A DNA stretch of 64,000 nt from Caldilineaceae bacterium (GCA_019637685.1 JAHBVF010000014.1:62001-126000), one strand, 5' to 3'. Positions 42,618-51,737 are shown, counted from the stretch's first letter. A program made the numbers and translations. The notes: generated from the sequence alone by a model not told the origin.

Positions 42618-43954
42618 ACTTTTATACCAACCACAATGACACAAAGACGCGAAGGCAACAGCAAAGAAACATCTCCTTTCTTTGTGTCCTTGTGTCTTTG
42701 TGGTTAGCGACTGTTGCGTCTGCGACTGCCCAGGCCCCGGAGCGGCGGGAGGCTTTTGTCTGGGCTGCGACTGTTTTTGCAGGCGTGCAGTACGAAAGCA
42801 CTTTTACGCCGCCCGCCAGCGACACGCTCTATCTGCTGGCAGATGAGCGCCACGTATTGGCTCCCCGCAGCACCCTTGTCTACGACTGGCCCATCACCAA
42901 CCGGCTGCGGGCCGACTGGCTGGCCCGCAATGAGCTGGTGGACGGGCTGCTGGTTGTGCGCGACAGCGCGGGCCGGGAGCAGCGGCTGGAAATTGTCCAG
43001 TACGTCATCCAATTTGACGGGGACGCGCCGGCAGAAAGTGTGGCACTCTACGCGGGCGACGAAGCTGTTGACCGCTACGCCACTTTTGAGCAGGCCCGCA
43101 AAGCCTATGCCGCCGCGCTCCACGCCCAATTCCAGTTGGAGCAACAGTATCAGGCCGCGTTGACCGCCGCGGCCCAGGCCGCCACCAAAGGCGAAAGTCT
43201 GCCCATTCCTGATGGCCCGCCGCCGCCGTTACCCCCCTTCACCCGCTTCAGCACAGAAGTGAAACAGGCGTTTGTGCTGGAACTGCCCGCGGGGGAGTAT
43301 ACGCTGTGGCTGGAGCGGCCCGACGGCACAGAAGAACCGACCAGTCGCAAACGGCTGCACGTCTTTGCGCCCCGGCGTTATGGGGTGGGCTACGGTGTGA
43401 TGCCCGCCCGCAAATGGACAGTGCCGGAGCAGAGCAACGACCCGCGCAACGCGATTTACGTACAGCCCGGCTCCACCTTCTATCTCCAGCCCTTTGCCGA
43501 GTTTGAGGTGAACGAATTGGCCTATGGCCGCATGATTGACGCCCAGGCCAAGGGTGTGCGGGAAGATCGGTACATTTGGGTGCATACCACACCCTATCCC
43601 AGCGTGACGCTGCAACTCCTTCAGCAGGGGCAGGTGGTGGCCGGGGTGGCCAATCAGCCCTATTTTGTGCGTCAACAGCCCGGCGCGTCGCTTGGCTATC
43701 AGATTGAAGCGTTCGATCCGGCCACGGAAAAATCGCCCAGCTTCTACGGCTATGCGATTGGCGCGAAAAGAGGGCAAGACGTGCGTGTCCAGCTGGTTGA
43801 TGCCGACGGTCAGCCTGTGGCAGGCAGCGGTCGGGACATTCGTTCTATCCGGGCTGTTGACAGGCAATTCGTCTATGCCATTTCTCTTCTGCCTCTGCTC
43901 GTCGGCGGCGCTGTGTTGCTCTGGCGGCGGCGGTCAATAGACAGTCATCAGTGA
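42614..43954 (+). CDS. Secreted, membrane-anchored protein of the ABC exporter operon
   Basis: 446 aa, family not recognised. Signal peptide (about residues 18-40, ending near ATAQA), an extracellular beta-rich part with an Ala/Gln helix (about 155-195) and a Pro-rich stretch (DGPPPPLPPF), and one C-terminal membrane helix followed by WRRRR-like residues. The first 30 codons lie in a repeat block that encodes the basic start of the signal peptide. GTG start, GTGA overlap with the permease. Probably an accessory or substrate-presenting component. Confidence 0.75.
   Translation: MNFYTNHNDTKTRRQQQRNISFLCVLVSLWLATVASATAQAPERREAFVWAATVFAGVQYESTFTPPASDTLYLLADERHVLAPRSTLVYDWPITNRLRADWLARNELVDGLLVVRDSAGREQRLEIVQYVIQFDGDAPAESVALYAGDEAVDRYATFEQARKAYAAALHAQFQLEQQYQAALTAAAQAATKGESLPIPDGPPPPLPPFTRFSTEVKQAFVLELPAGEYTLWLERPDGTEEPTSRKRLHVFAPRRYGVGYGVMPARKWTVPEQSNDPRNAIYVQPGSTFYLQPFAEFEVNELAYGRMIDAQAKGVREDRYIWVHTTPYPSVTLQLLQQGQVVAGVANQPYFVRQQPGASLGYQIEAFDPATEKSPSFYGYAIGAKRGQDVRVQLVDADGQPVAGSGRDIRSIRAVDRQFVYAISLLPLLVGGAVLLWRRRSIDSHQ
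42628..42706. repeat. ACCACAAAGACAC-type inverted repeat in a signal-peptide region
   Basis: AACCACAATGACACAAAGAC and GTGTCTTTGTGGTTA face each other within the first 31 codons of the secreted protein gene. Confidence 0.65.
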
Positions 43955-44024
43955 GCAGTCATCGGCACCGGTTCGGACCGTTCACCGATTACTGCCCATC
44001 CATTCAAAACAGGAGTCCCCAACT

Positions 44025-45026
44025 GTGGCAAAGCCACTCACACTCTACGACCGGGTATACGGCTGTCTGCTGGGGCAGGCCCTGGGCGATGCCTTTGGCG
44101 CGGCCGGTGCTATGCACTGCCTGCCCCAGCCGCCCATCAACGATTTGATCGCGCCGCCCGCCGAGCATCCCATCCACGGCGGTCTGCAATTGGGCGAATA
44201 TACCGACGACACAATTTTCGCCCTGGCAATTCTGGACAGTTTGCTTCTGGGCGGCAAGCCCAGCGCCGCCAGCATCGCCCACAGCTTCCGCGCGGCTATC
44301 GACCGGTTGGGCCTGGCTGCCAGTGTGCTGATTGGGCCGAGCACCCGTGCCGCTCTCGATGCCTGGCAGCGGGGCGAGGAACTGGGCAAGGCCGGGCGTT
44401 CTGGCTGGACAAACGGCGCGGTGATGCGGGTGGCACTGGTGGGGCTGCGCTATCCGGGCGATTTGGAGGCAACGGTAGAAGCCAGCTACGAATCGGCCAT
44501 GCCCACACACAACACAAATGTGGCGATTTCCAGCGCGGCCGCGATTGCCTGTGCTGTCAGCCGGGCCGCGGCAGGCAATGCCTCGGTGGACGACCTCATC
44601 GACGCCGCCTGCCAGGGTGCGGAGAAGGGCAAGCGCTACGGATATGGGTTTATCGCGCCCTCAGTCAGCCGGCGCATCCGCTTTGCGGTGGAATTGGCAA
44701 AGGCCGACAAACCGCTGGCCGAGCGCCAGCGGGACATCTACGATCTGGTGGGCACGGGTCTGCCCGCGTATGAAATGGCAGCGGCGGCCCTGGCCCATCT
44801 GGTGCTGGCTGACGGCGATCCGGTGGAGGCCATCCGGCTTGCGACCAATACGGGCGGCGACACGGACACGACCGCGGCGATTGCCGGCGCGGTGGCGGGC
44901 GCGCTGCAAGGCGCGGCCCGTTTCCCGCTGGCCTGGGTGGGCGCGGTCAATCAGGCCAACCGGGTGGATTTGGCCGACTATGCCCAGCGCTACACCGCGC
45001 TAATTCAGAGGGATATGCGGGCGTGA
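44025..45026 (+). CDS. ADP-ribosylglycohydrolase family protein
   Basis: 333 aa dinuclear-metal hydrolase of the DraG/ARH fold. LLGQALGDAFGA (start), GEYTDDTIFA (first metal motif) and GGDTDTTAAIAGAVAGAL (second metal motif) are intact. Removes ADP-ribose or hydrolyses N- or O-ribosyl bonds. GTG start with AGGAG nine bases upstream. Its stop overlaps the start of a PfkB kinase, a linkage pointing to ribosyl-compound breakdown rather than protein de-ADP-ribosylation (inference). Confidence 0.92.
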   Translation: MAKPLTLYDRVYGCLLGQALGDAFGAAGAMHCLPQPPINDLIAPPAEHPIHGGLQLGEYTDDTIFALAILDSLLLGGKPSAASIAHSFRAAIDRLGLAASVLIGPSTRAALDAWQRGEELGKAGRSGWTNGAVMRVALVGLRYPGDLEATVEASYESAMPTHNTNVAISSAAAIACAVSRAAAGNASVDDLIDAACQGAEKGKRYGYGFIAPSVSRRIRFAVELAKADKPLAERQRDIYDLVGTGLPAYEMAAAALAHLVLADGDPVEAIRLATNTGGDTDTTAAIAGAVAGALQGAARFPLAWVGAVNQANRVDLADYAQRYTALIQRDMRA

Positions 45027-45949
45027 CACACACTTTTGACGTTCTCGCTATCGGCGATCTGGTCGTCGATTTTGTGGTGGAAATCGAACATTTCCCTGTG
45101 GAGGCAGGCCGCTTTCAGGTTGATCACGGCCAGGTGCTGGAGCCGGGAGGCGCGTGCAATCTGCTCATCGCGGCCTCTCGCATTGGGCTGAAAAGCGGGG
45201 CGCTGAGCCGGGTGGGGGACGATCTCTACGGCCATTTTTTGCTGGATGTGCTGGCCCAGGAAGGGGTGGATGTGTCGGCTGTGGATGTGTCGGATCAGAA
45301 GCGTACAGTCGTTGTCTTAACGCTCGTCGCCGGTGGCGAACACACATTCATCGGCGGGATGCAGGCCAGCCTGGATTTGACGATTCCCGACAGTTGGCGA
45401 GAGTGCATTGGCCGCAGCCGGGCGCTCTTTGTGGAAGGCTACGCCTTTGCCGAACTATCGCCGGGAATGGTGCTCGACGCGATAGCCACTGCCCAGGCCG
45501 CGGGCACGCCCATCTTTTTCGATCCGGGGCCGGAGATTCACAATCTGGGACAGGCGCGGCTGGAATCGGCCCTGTCTGCCAGCCGGGTCGTGCTGCTCAC
45601 CGCAGAGGAGGCGGCGCGGGCAACGGGGATCGACGATTTGACGCAGGCCGCCCAACATTTGCTCGGATTCGGCCCGGAGTGGGTGGTGGTAAAGCAGGGC
45701 GCAGCGGGCTGCACGATACACACCGGAGAAAGTACGACGCAAGTTCCCGGCTTTGACGTCACTGTTTTGGACACCAGCGGCGCGGGCGACAGTTTTAATG
45801 CGGGGATTATTTGTGGTTATTTGAATGGCTGGTCGCTGGAACACACAGGCCGTTTTGCCAATGCCATCGGCGCGGTGACTGTCTCTAAGCTGGGCGCGGG
45901 GCGACAAGTGGCAACGCTGGCAGAGGTGGAAGCGCTGCTGGGTGGATAG
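45023..45949 (+). CDS. PfkB-family sugar/nucleoside kinase
   Basis: 308 aa ribokinase-like kinase. First motif GGACNLLIAASRIGL (about residues 42-56), second motif DTSGAGDSFNAG with the catalytic Asp (about 255). GTG start, GTGA overlap with the ADP-ribosylglycohydrolase gene. It would phosphorylate the sugar or nucleoside released by that hydrolase or brought in by the downstream ABC importer. Confidence 0.92.
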   Translation: MTHTFDVLAIGDLVVDFVVEIEHFPVEAGRFQVDHGQVLEPGGACNLLIAASRIGLKSGALSRVGDDLYGHFLLDVLAQEGVDVSAVDVSDQKRTVVVLTLVAGGEHTFIGGMQASLDLTIPDSWRECIGRSRALFVEGYAFAELSPGMVLDAIATAQAAGTPIFFDPGPEIHNLGQARLESALSASRVVLLTAEEAARATGIDDLTQAAQHLLGFGPEWVVVKQGAAGCTIHTGESTTQVPGFDVTVLDTSGAGDSFNAGIICGYLNGWSLEHTGRFANAIGAVTVSKLGAGRQVATLAEVEALLGG

Positions 45950-46026
45950 CCACACAAATGGCGAATGACCGCCTCGCTCTCCCCAGCTTGGGAGGGGACT
46001 GTCAATCCGTCAACGAAACAACAGCT

Positions 46027-46047
46027 CCTCCCCCAAACTGGGGGAGG
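46027..46047. repeat. CCTCCCCC hairpin
   Basis: Arms CCTCCCCC and GGGGGAGG with loop AAACT; similar imperfect units flank it (CTCCCCAGCTTGGGAGGGG before, TTGGGAGGGGG after). Confidence 0.65.
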
Positions 46048-46161
46048 TTGGGAGGGGGTAAATCTTTGCCAACCACATGTGAGCCCAAAGAGCCATTATG
46101 GATCGATCTGGAAATACGCATCTTCGTCCTTTCCAGACCTTAGCCTAATACTCTCTTTCCC

Positions 46162-46239
46162 CACGACAGCCAGCGGGAGATGGTGAATTTGGACAAGCGG
46201 GTGGCCGCGCTGGTGGCGGAAGGAGTCTGCCACGCCTGA
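46162..46239 (+). pseudogene. Remnant of a gene 3' end
   Basis: The frame reads HDSQREMVNLDKRVAALVAE and then five more residues to TGA, with protein-like codon use, but is closed by TAG at 46141. Looks like the C-terminus of a lost gene; the parent family is not recognised. Confidence 0.35.
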
Positions 46240-46391
46240 CGACCAATTCGGCATTGGATTCCAAGACGAGTCAGGATATACTATTTGAGATGAACCGTCT
46301 GGTTCCCACCCGTGTGGACTTTTTCCACACTTTTGACACGCCCAGCGACGCCGCTGGCCACACCAAATCTACCCTGACCGGTGTGTATGTG

Positions 46392-46426
46392 ACCTGTCTG
46401 ATCCATAAAAGGTGTCGCAGACAGGT
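46392..46426. promoter_or_regulatory. Inverted repeat upstream of the sugar importer
   Basis: ACCTGTCTG and CAGACAGGT, 17-base spacer, about 135 bases before the binding-protein gene. Could be a regulator site or a dispersed repeat. Confidence 0.4.
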
Positions 46427-46559
46427 TGAAGATTGTGGAAGGGTGAGGATACAGATTGGTATAGGAGACGTGAGATCGACCAGCTTTCTGCATCCCATCT
46501 CCTTTGCAAAAAATTAGTACACACATTTTTTTTCTTGACTTTCCCTGAGGAGAAACCCT

Positions 46560-47936
46560 ATGCAACATCCCTCGCGCAGGACGCAACCCGGGCTGCTGGT
46601 ATTGGTATTGATTCTTGGGCTGATGCTGGCCGCCTGTCAACCGGCCGCGCCGGCAGCCCAGACTGCTGACAACGGGGAGGCCGCGTCCGCGCCGGCCTCG
46701 AAAGAGCCAGTGGTTCTGAAATTCCTGAAATATTCCGACCCCGTAGAAGCTATCGCATTTGCCCAAATTGAGGAGAACTTTCGTCAGATCGACGGCGGCA
46801 AATGGTCCCATGTGTCCATTGCCTACGACGCGGTGGACTTCGAGAATCTCTTTCCGAAGATCGAAACGTCTGTGGCTGCGGGGGTCGAGCTGGACCTGAT
46901 TCAGGCTGACGGCCCGGATATGAAGCACTACGCCTGGAATCAGGTGCTGCTCCCTCTGGACGAATATTTCACCGCGGAGGAGAAGGCCGCGTTTGCGCCC
47001 CAGTCCATCGAGGAGGGCAGCTACAAAGGCGTCTTCTACGGCCCGCCTTTCATGCAGTCCTGTTCGCTGATGTGGTACAACCAGGAAATGACCGATGCCG
47101 CGGGCATCCAGCCGCCGCGGGAATTGGCTGATTCCTGGACGATGGAAGAGGCGCTGAACGCCTGGCAGAAGACAACCGTTGACAACGACGGCGACGGTTC
47201 GCCCGATGTATGGGGTGTGCGCTGGGGCCAGGGAACTTGGGCAAGCGACTACGAGCAGGGCATTCTGCGCCGCTCGGCTGGCGAAAAGGGATCGCCCAGT
47301 TACCAGGGAGTGGGACCGGATGGCCTTACCTTCCAGGGCTACTTCGACACACCGGAAGCTATCGAGTCCATGCAGTTCTATCAGGACATGCACCAGGTCT
47401 GGAAAGTGACGCCGGTGGAGCCGATCCCCAACATTTTCCAGTCCAAGAAGGCTGCGTTTGTGGTCTACACGGACAATCTGATTGGCGAACTCAAGAATCA
47501 ATATCCAGACGGCAATTTTCAACTGGGCCTGACAGGTATTCCCTACTTCAAGACCCAACTCTGCCATACGGGTTCTTGGCACTACGGCATTTCGACCAAT
47601 ACCAAACATTTCGACGAAGCACTGGCCTTTGTCAAATACGCGTCCAGCGCCGAGGGTTCGCGTATCTATTACGAGGCCCTGCACCAGTTGCCCGCGCGCC
47701 TGGATATGCTCAACGAATTGCCGGAGTACGACAGCTATCCCCAGTCGCTGATCAAACAGGGCTTCGAGCAGTTTGGGATTCCCCGCATCCAGACGCCGGG
47801 CTACACCGAATACCAGCAGGTCTTTGCCGAGATCGCCCAGAATGTGGCCGCGGGCGCGGATGTGACCCAGCAGATGACCGACGGGGCCAAACAGATCGAA
47901 CAGTTGGTGGCGAAGTATAAGGGATGGAATGAGTAG
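46560..47936 (+). CDS. Sugar ABC transporter substrate-binding lipoprotein
   Basis: 458 aa family 1 solute-binding protein. Lipoprotein signal with lipobox LAAC (Cys26), Ala/Pro linker, then a typical two-lobe fold (FLKYSDPVEAIAF, PPFMQSCSLMWYNQEM, KKAAFVVYTDN). Start fixed by GAGGAG ten bases upstream. Two permease genes follow. No ATPase gene is in this operon, so a shared MsmK-type ATPase probably energises it. Ligand unknown; the neighbours suggest a ribosyl or related sugar compound. Confidence 0.92.
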   Translation: MQHPSRRTQPGLLVLVLILGLMLAACQPAAPAAQTADNGEAASAPASKEPVVLKFLKYSDPVEAIAFAQIEENFRQIDGGKWSHVSIAYDAVDFENLFPKIETSVAAGVELDLIQADGPDMKHYAWNQVLLPLDEYFTAEEKAAFAPQSIEEGSYKGVFYGPPFMQSCSLMWYNQEMTDAAGIQPPRELADSWTMEEALNAWQKTTVDNDGDGSPDVWGVRWGQGTWASDYEQGILRRSAGEKGSPSYQGVGPDGLTFQGYFDTPEAIESMQFYQDMHQVWKVTPVEPIPNIFQSKKAAFVVYTDNLIGELKNQYPDGNFQLGLTGIPYFKTQLCHTGSWHYGISTNTKHFDEALAFVKYASSAEGSRIYYEALHQLPARLDMLNELPEYDSYPQSLIKQGFEQFGIPRIQTPGYTEYQQVFAEIAQNVAAGADVTQQMTDGAKQIEQLVAKYKGWNE

Positions 47937-47943
47937 GGCAACG

Positions 47944-48057
47944 GGATGACAGGATGACAGGATGACAAGATGACAAGATGACAAGATGACAAGATGACAA
48001 GATGACAAGATGACAAGATGAAAGTACTGTTTCATCCCTTCATCTTGTCATCTTTTT
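47944..48057. repeat. ATGACAAG tandem array with inverted tail
   Basis: About nine head-to-tail units of GATGACAAGA type (47944-48020) are followed by the complementary CATCTTGTCATC (48041-48052) and TTTTT. It may fold into a terminator-like hairpin between the binding protein and permease genes, lowering permease expression. Confidence 0.85.
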
Positions 48058-48081
48058 CTGTCGTCCGAAAAGGGTTCAACA

Positions 48082-49011
48082 ATGGCTTCAACTGTCCCAA
48101 GCACATCTGCTTCCCCCGGTTGGTGGGTATTCATCCAGCGGCGCAAGACCCGCAATACTATTTTTGCGGGTCTTTTTGTGCTGCCCGCGGTTGTGAACTT
48201 TCTGATCTTTCGCTATATCCCGATTGTCTGGGCGGCCCGGGCCAGCACCTGGCAGTACAGTCTGCTGGGCGGCTACCGGGATTGGATCGGCGCAGATCAC
48301 TACCTGCACGCGCTGGAAGACCCGGTGCTGCTCAAGTCCTTGCAGGTCACATTTCTGTATGTGATTGTCAAGCTGCCTCTGGAAGTGGCATTGGCTTTGG
48401 CCCTGGCGATCTTTACCAGCCAGGCTATTCGGGGAATGGGGACGATGCGGACGATTGTCTTTACTCCGGTGGTGATGTCGATGGTTGTCGTGTCGGTGGT
48501 CTGGGCACTGATTCTCAACGCGGATTCCGGGCTGCTCAACGCGTTCCTGCGCACACTGGGATTGCCCAAACAGGTCTTTCTGAGCAACCCCAATCTCTCC
48601 CTGCCGTCGGTAATTACCGCCACCATTTGGAAGGACGTGGGCTTTAGTACGATTCTGATTGTGGCCGGGCTGAAGGGTATTCCCGGCATTTTCTACGAAG
48701 CCGCGGTGATCGACGGCGCCAATCGCTGGCAACTCTTCCGCCACGTGACGCTGCCCCTCCTGCGCCGCACCCTCCTTTTTGTGATTGTCACCCAAACAAT
48801 TTTCAGCTTTCAGGTGTTTATCCCCGTCTATTCTATGACGCAAGGCGGGCCGTTGGACTCGACAAAAGTGATCGTCTTTTATATTTATCAGTTGGCCTTT
48901 CGTTTCCAGGACATGGGCTACGCGGCCGCGGTGTCGATGATTCTGCTGGTGATTTTGTTGGTGATCAGTGTGACGCAGATGCGCTTTCTGCGTTCTGATG
49001 TGGAGTATTGA
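48082..49011 (+). CDS. Sugar ABC transporter permease (MalF/UgpA type)
   Basis: 309 aa, six membrane helices, with the cytoplasmic EAA loop EAAVIDGANRWQLFRHVTLP (about residues 210-229) that docks the ATPase. N-terminal 20 residues are polar. Followed after one base by the second permease. Confidence 0.93.
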   Translation: MASTVPSTSASPGWWVFIQRRKTRNTIFAGLFVLPAVVNFLIFRYIPIVWAARASTWQYSLLGGYRDWIGADHYLHALEDPVLLKSLQVTFLYVIVKLPLEVALALALAIFTSQAIRGMGTMRTIVFTPVVMSMVVVSVVWALILNADSGLLNAFLRTLGLPKQVFLSNPNLSLPSVITATIWKDVGFSTILIVAGLKGIPGIFYEAAVIDGANRWQLFRHVTLPLLRRTLLFVIVTQTIFSFQVFIPVYSMTQGGPLDSTKVIVFYIYQLAFRFQDMGYAAAVSMILLVILLVISVTQMRFLRSDVEY

Positions 49012-49012
49012 G

Positions 49013-49933
49013 ATGAGCGCCTCCAATCCCCAACAGGCCGCGCTGCTCAGCCGATTCCAGCGCACAAGTGGCGTGGGGCGAACTGTGCGCTGGTTCTTCA
49101 TTCTGTTGGCCTATCTGCTCATCGCCCTGTTTTTTCTGACACCTATGCTCTGGATGCTCGGCAGCAGCCTGCGCCCCAGCCCAGAGGTCTTCCAGTACGT
49201 CTTTCCGCTCAGTTGGCGCACATTCATTCCCCTGCAATTCACCCTGCAAAACTTCGCCGACATTTTCGGCATCTCGGAACAAGGACGGGCGCTGGGTTTT
49301 CAATTTGGCCGGGCACTGCTCAACACAGCCTTCGTCTCTACCGCGGTGGTAGGCAGTTCGCTGCTTTTCAACACATTGGCTGCCTATTTCTTCGCCCGCC
49401 TGGAGTTTCCCTATAAAAATGTGTGGCTGATTTTCGTGCTGGGCACATTTTTCGTCCCCCAGGAAGCCACAATTGTCCCGCTGTATATCGTCGTGCGCCA
49501 GTTGGGTTTTGCCGACACCTATTGGGCGCTGATCCTGCCCTGGTACGCCAGCCCCTTTGTGATTTTTGTCCTCACTCAATTTTTTCAGGAGATTCCCAAG
49601 GAGCTGGACGAAGCCGCGATTATCGACGGCGCATCTTTGCTGGGCGTGCTGCGCCACGTAATCGTGCCCAACGCCCGGGTCGGGCTGCTCACCGTCAGCC
49701 TGCTGGAATTCCAGTTCATCTGGAATCTCTTCTTCTGGCCGCTGATTGCCACCGGGCGCAAGGAATTGCAGGTGATTCAGGTTGCGGTCGCCACCCAAAT
49801 CACCCAGCGGGAGATCGCCTGGGGACGTATTTTTGCCGGGGGTGTCGTTGCCAGCCTGCCTGTCATATTTCTCTTTTTGGCCCTGCAACGCTACTTTGTG
49901 GAAGGTGTGGCGCTGAGTGGGTTGAAAGGGTGA
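49013..49933 (+). CDS. Sugar ABC transporter permease (MalG/UgpE type)
   Basis: 306 aa, six membrane helices, EAA loop DEAAIIDGASLLGVLRHVIV (about 200-219). ATG at 49013 is one base after the preceding stop. With 48082 it forms the membrane channel of the importer. Confidence 0.93.
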   Translation: MSASNPQQAALLSRFQRTSGVGRTVRWFFILLAYLLIALFFLTPMLWMLGSSLRPSPEVFQYVFPLSWRTFIPLQFTLQNFADIFGISEQGRALGFQFGRALLNTAFVSTAVVGSSLLFNTLAAYFFARLEFPYKNVWLIFVLGTFFVPQEATIVPLYIVVRQLGFADTYWALILPWYASPFVIFVLTQFFQEIPKELDEAAIIDGASLLGVLRHVIVPNARVGLLTVSLLEFQFIWNLFFWPLIATGRKELQVIQVAVATQITQREIAWGRIFAGGVVASLPVIFLFLALQRYFVEGVALSGLKG

Positions 49934-50105
49934 ACTTGCTGCGTACTGCGTGCTGCGTGCTGCGTAGGAAGTGTCTCATACGGGATCACTGATTCAACGC
50001 GAGTAGTGCCAGTGGCGTCCTGCGCAATTGTTCACTGCCGTCGCATTTGCCGCTACTCACGCAGTACGCAGCACGCAGTACAGAACACGCAGCACGCAGC
50101 ACAAT
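49934..50105. repeat. Large inverted block of TGCGTGC/GCACGCA units
   Basis: GCTGCGTACTGCGTGCTGCG (49939 on) is matched by ACGCAGTACGCAGCACGCAG (50060 on), with a 90-base loop. Lies between the permease and the BtpA-like gene and overlaps the false 5' extension of the latter. Confidence 0.8.
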
Positions 50106-50131
50106 TGACTCTTCTATCGGAAATCCCGCCC

Positions 50132-50914
50132 ATGCGCCTTTCTTTTTCTTCGTCCCCTATCATCGGAATGATCCACATCGGCCCCCTGCCCGGCACGCCC
50201 TACTACGGCGCAAAGGGCGACTATGCGGCTGTGCGGGCCAAAGCGCTTGCCGACGCCCTGGCCCTGGCCGAAGGTGGCGCGCAGGCCGCGCTGGTGCAGA
50301 ACCGAGACGATCGGGTCTTTGCCAATGGCCCGGCTGATCCAGCGGTGGCTGCCGCCTTTGCCGACATTACCCGTGCTGTCGCCCATGCGGTGGGGGATCG
50401 CCTGGCCGTGGGGGTGCAGGTGTTGCGCAACGACTTGAAAACGTCGATTGCTATCGCCCACATCTGCGGCGGATCCTTTGTGCGTTGTGGCGTCCTGCTG
50501 GGGAGCACCCAAACCGTCAGCGGCAGGCTGGAGGGCGATCCCTACGCAGTTCTTAATTATCGGCGGCAGATCGGCGCGGAAAAGGTGCAATTGATTGCGG
50601 AGATCGGATCGATGCACTTCCACAGCGAACGGCCCCTGGACGAGCTGGCCCAGAACGCAGCTTTTGCCGGGGTGGATGCCGTGGGCATTGCCCATCCGGA
50701 CCTGGCAACGGGGCTGGCGTGGGTGGCCCAAATCAAAGAAGCCGCGCCGGAAATGCCCGTCGTCATCGGCGGCTACACCAACGCGGATAATATCGCCCGC
50801 TATCTGGCCGTGGCCGACGGTGCATTCGTCGGCGGCGCGTTCGAAGACGGCGGGCGGGGCGGGGCGGTCAACGCTGAGCGGGTGAAGGCGTTTATGCAAG
50901 CAACCAAAAGTTGA
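50132..50914 (+). CDS. BtpA/SgcQ-family protein
   Basis: 260 aa TIM-barrel-like protein of the BtpA family: IIGMIHIGPLPGTPYY, ALVQNRDDRVF, GVQVLRND, AIAHICGGSFVRCGV and GGYTNADNIA are the conserved blocks. Members occur in sugar or nucleoside catabolic operons (SgcQ) as well as in phototrophs; here the sugar setting decides. The start at 50132 follows homology. A terminator overlaps its stop codon. Confidence 0.9.
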   Translation: MRLSFSSSPIIGMIHIGPLPGTPYYGAKGDYAAVRAKALADALALAEGGAQAALVQNRDDRVFANGPADPAVAAAFADITRAVAHAVGDRLAVGVQVLRNDLKTSIAIAHICGGSFVRCGVLLGSTQTVSGRLEGDPYAVLNYRRQIGAEKVQLIAEIGSMHFHSERPLDELAQNAAFAGVDAVGIAHPDLATGLAWVAQIKEAAPEMPVVIGGYTNADNIARYLAVADGAFVGGAFEDGGRGGAVNAERVKAFMQATKS

Positions 50915-50939
50915 ACTTCTCCGAGAAGCTCAACTTTTT
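50906..50939 (+). terminator. Intrinsic terminator after the BtpA-like gene
   Basis: AAAAGTTGA and CTTCTC pair with GAGAAG and TCAACTTTT around a one-base loop, one internal mismatch, followed by T. The 5' arm contains the stop codon. Confidence 0.8.
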
Positions 50940-50962
50940 CATTCCAGGAAAAGGAAATTTTT

Positions 50963-51730
50963 ATGCCAAAACTCTCCGTCTGTATCGAAATGTTCTGGAC
51001 CGGCCAACCCTTTGTCCCTTTTGACGAACGTATCCGTCGCGTGGCCGCGGCGGGTTATTCGGCAGTCGAATTCTGGGGCTGGCGGGCCAAAGATTTGGAC
51101 GCCCTCCGCGCGGCCACCGCCGAGACTGGGCTGTCGGTGGCCGGTTTTGCCATCGATCCCGGCTTTGCCTTGACCGCGCCGGGCAATGAGGATGTGATGA
51201 CCCAGGCCGCGATTGATGCCGCAGCCACCGCCCACAGCCTGGACTGCAAGTCGCTGATCATCACCACCGGCAATGAAATTGCAGGGGAAAGCTGGGAAAT
51301 CACCCGGCGGCGGGTGGTGCGCAAATTGAAGGCCATGAGCCGTGTGGCCGCGGACAATGGCCTGCGTCTCTGTCTGGAACCGCTCAATCCCTTTGTGGAT
51401 CACAAGCACTATTGGTTGACGACAATGGCCCAGGCCGGGGATATTGTGGAGGAGGTGGATTCGCCGGGACTGGGGATTCTCTACGACCTGTATCACCAGC
51501 AGATCACCGAGGGCAATCTCATCGATAATCTCTACCGACATCTGCCCCAGATCGGCCACATCCACACCGCGGGTGTGCCGGGCCGCCATGAACTGTTGGG
51601 CGGCGAGAACGACTATGCAGCCCTCTTTCGGGCCATCGATGCCAGCGGCTACGACGGCTATGTGGGGCTGGAGTTTCGCCCGACAATTGGGGAGGAAGCA
51701 GCCCTGGCCCAATCGCTTGCCCTGCTGTAG
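50963..51730 (+). CDS. Hydroxypyruvate isomerase-like TIM-barrel protein
   Basis: 255 aa sugar-isomerase-like barrel of the Hyi group. VCIEMFW at the start, the metal Glu in LCLEPLN, the YDLYHQQ Asp/His, HIHTAGVPGRHEL, and the last Glu in GLEFRPT are in family order. It would isomerise a ketose-type intermediate produced in the catabolic cluster. SD AGGAAAAGGAAA upstream. Confidence 0.88.
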   Translation: MPKLSVCIEMFWTGQPFVPFDERIRRVAAAGYSAVEFWGWRAKDLDALRAATAETGLSVAGFAIDPGFALTAPGNEDVMTQAAIDAAATAHSLDCKSLIITTGNEIAGESWEITRRRVVRKLKAMSRVAADNGLRLCLEPLNPFVDHKHYWLTTMAQAGDIVEEVDSPGLGILYDLYHQQITEGNLIDNLYRHLPQIGHIHTAGVPGRHELLGGENDYAALFRAIDASGYDGYVGLEFRPTIGEEAALAQSLALL

Positions 51731-51737
51731 CTTGCGC

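Larger units (their letters stand above)
45950..46559. other. 610-base gap with repeats, a gene remnant and an inverted repeat
   Basis: No intact gene. Contains CCTCCCCC/GGGGGAGG hairpins (45978-46060), a coding remnant (46162-46239) and an inverted repeat upstream of the importer operon (46392-46426). The frame at 46254-46517 has atypical composition and no ribosome site. Confidence 0.5.

Noticed and set aside
46254..46517. 87-aa frame upstream of the binding protein
   Set aside because: No ribosome site, unlikely composition, and it spans the inverted repeat.
47944..48057. CRISPR-like array
   Set aside because: Units are about 10 bases without spacers, and the complementary tail marks a tandem repeat hairpin.
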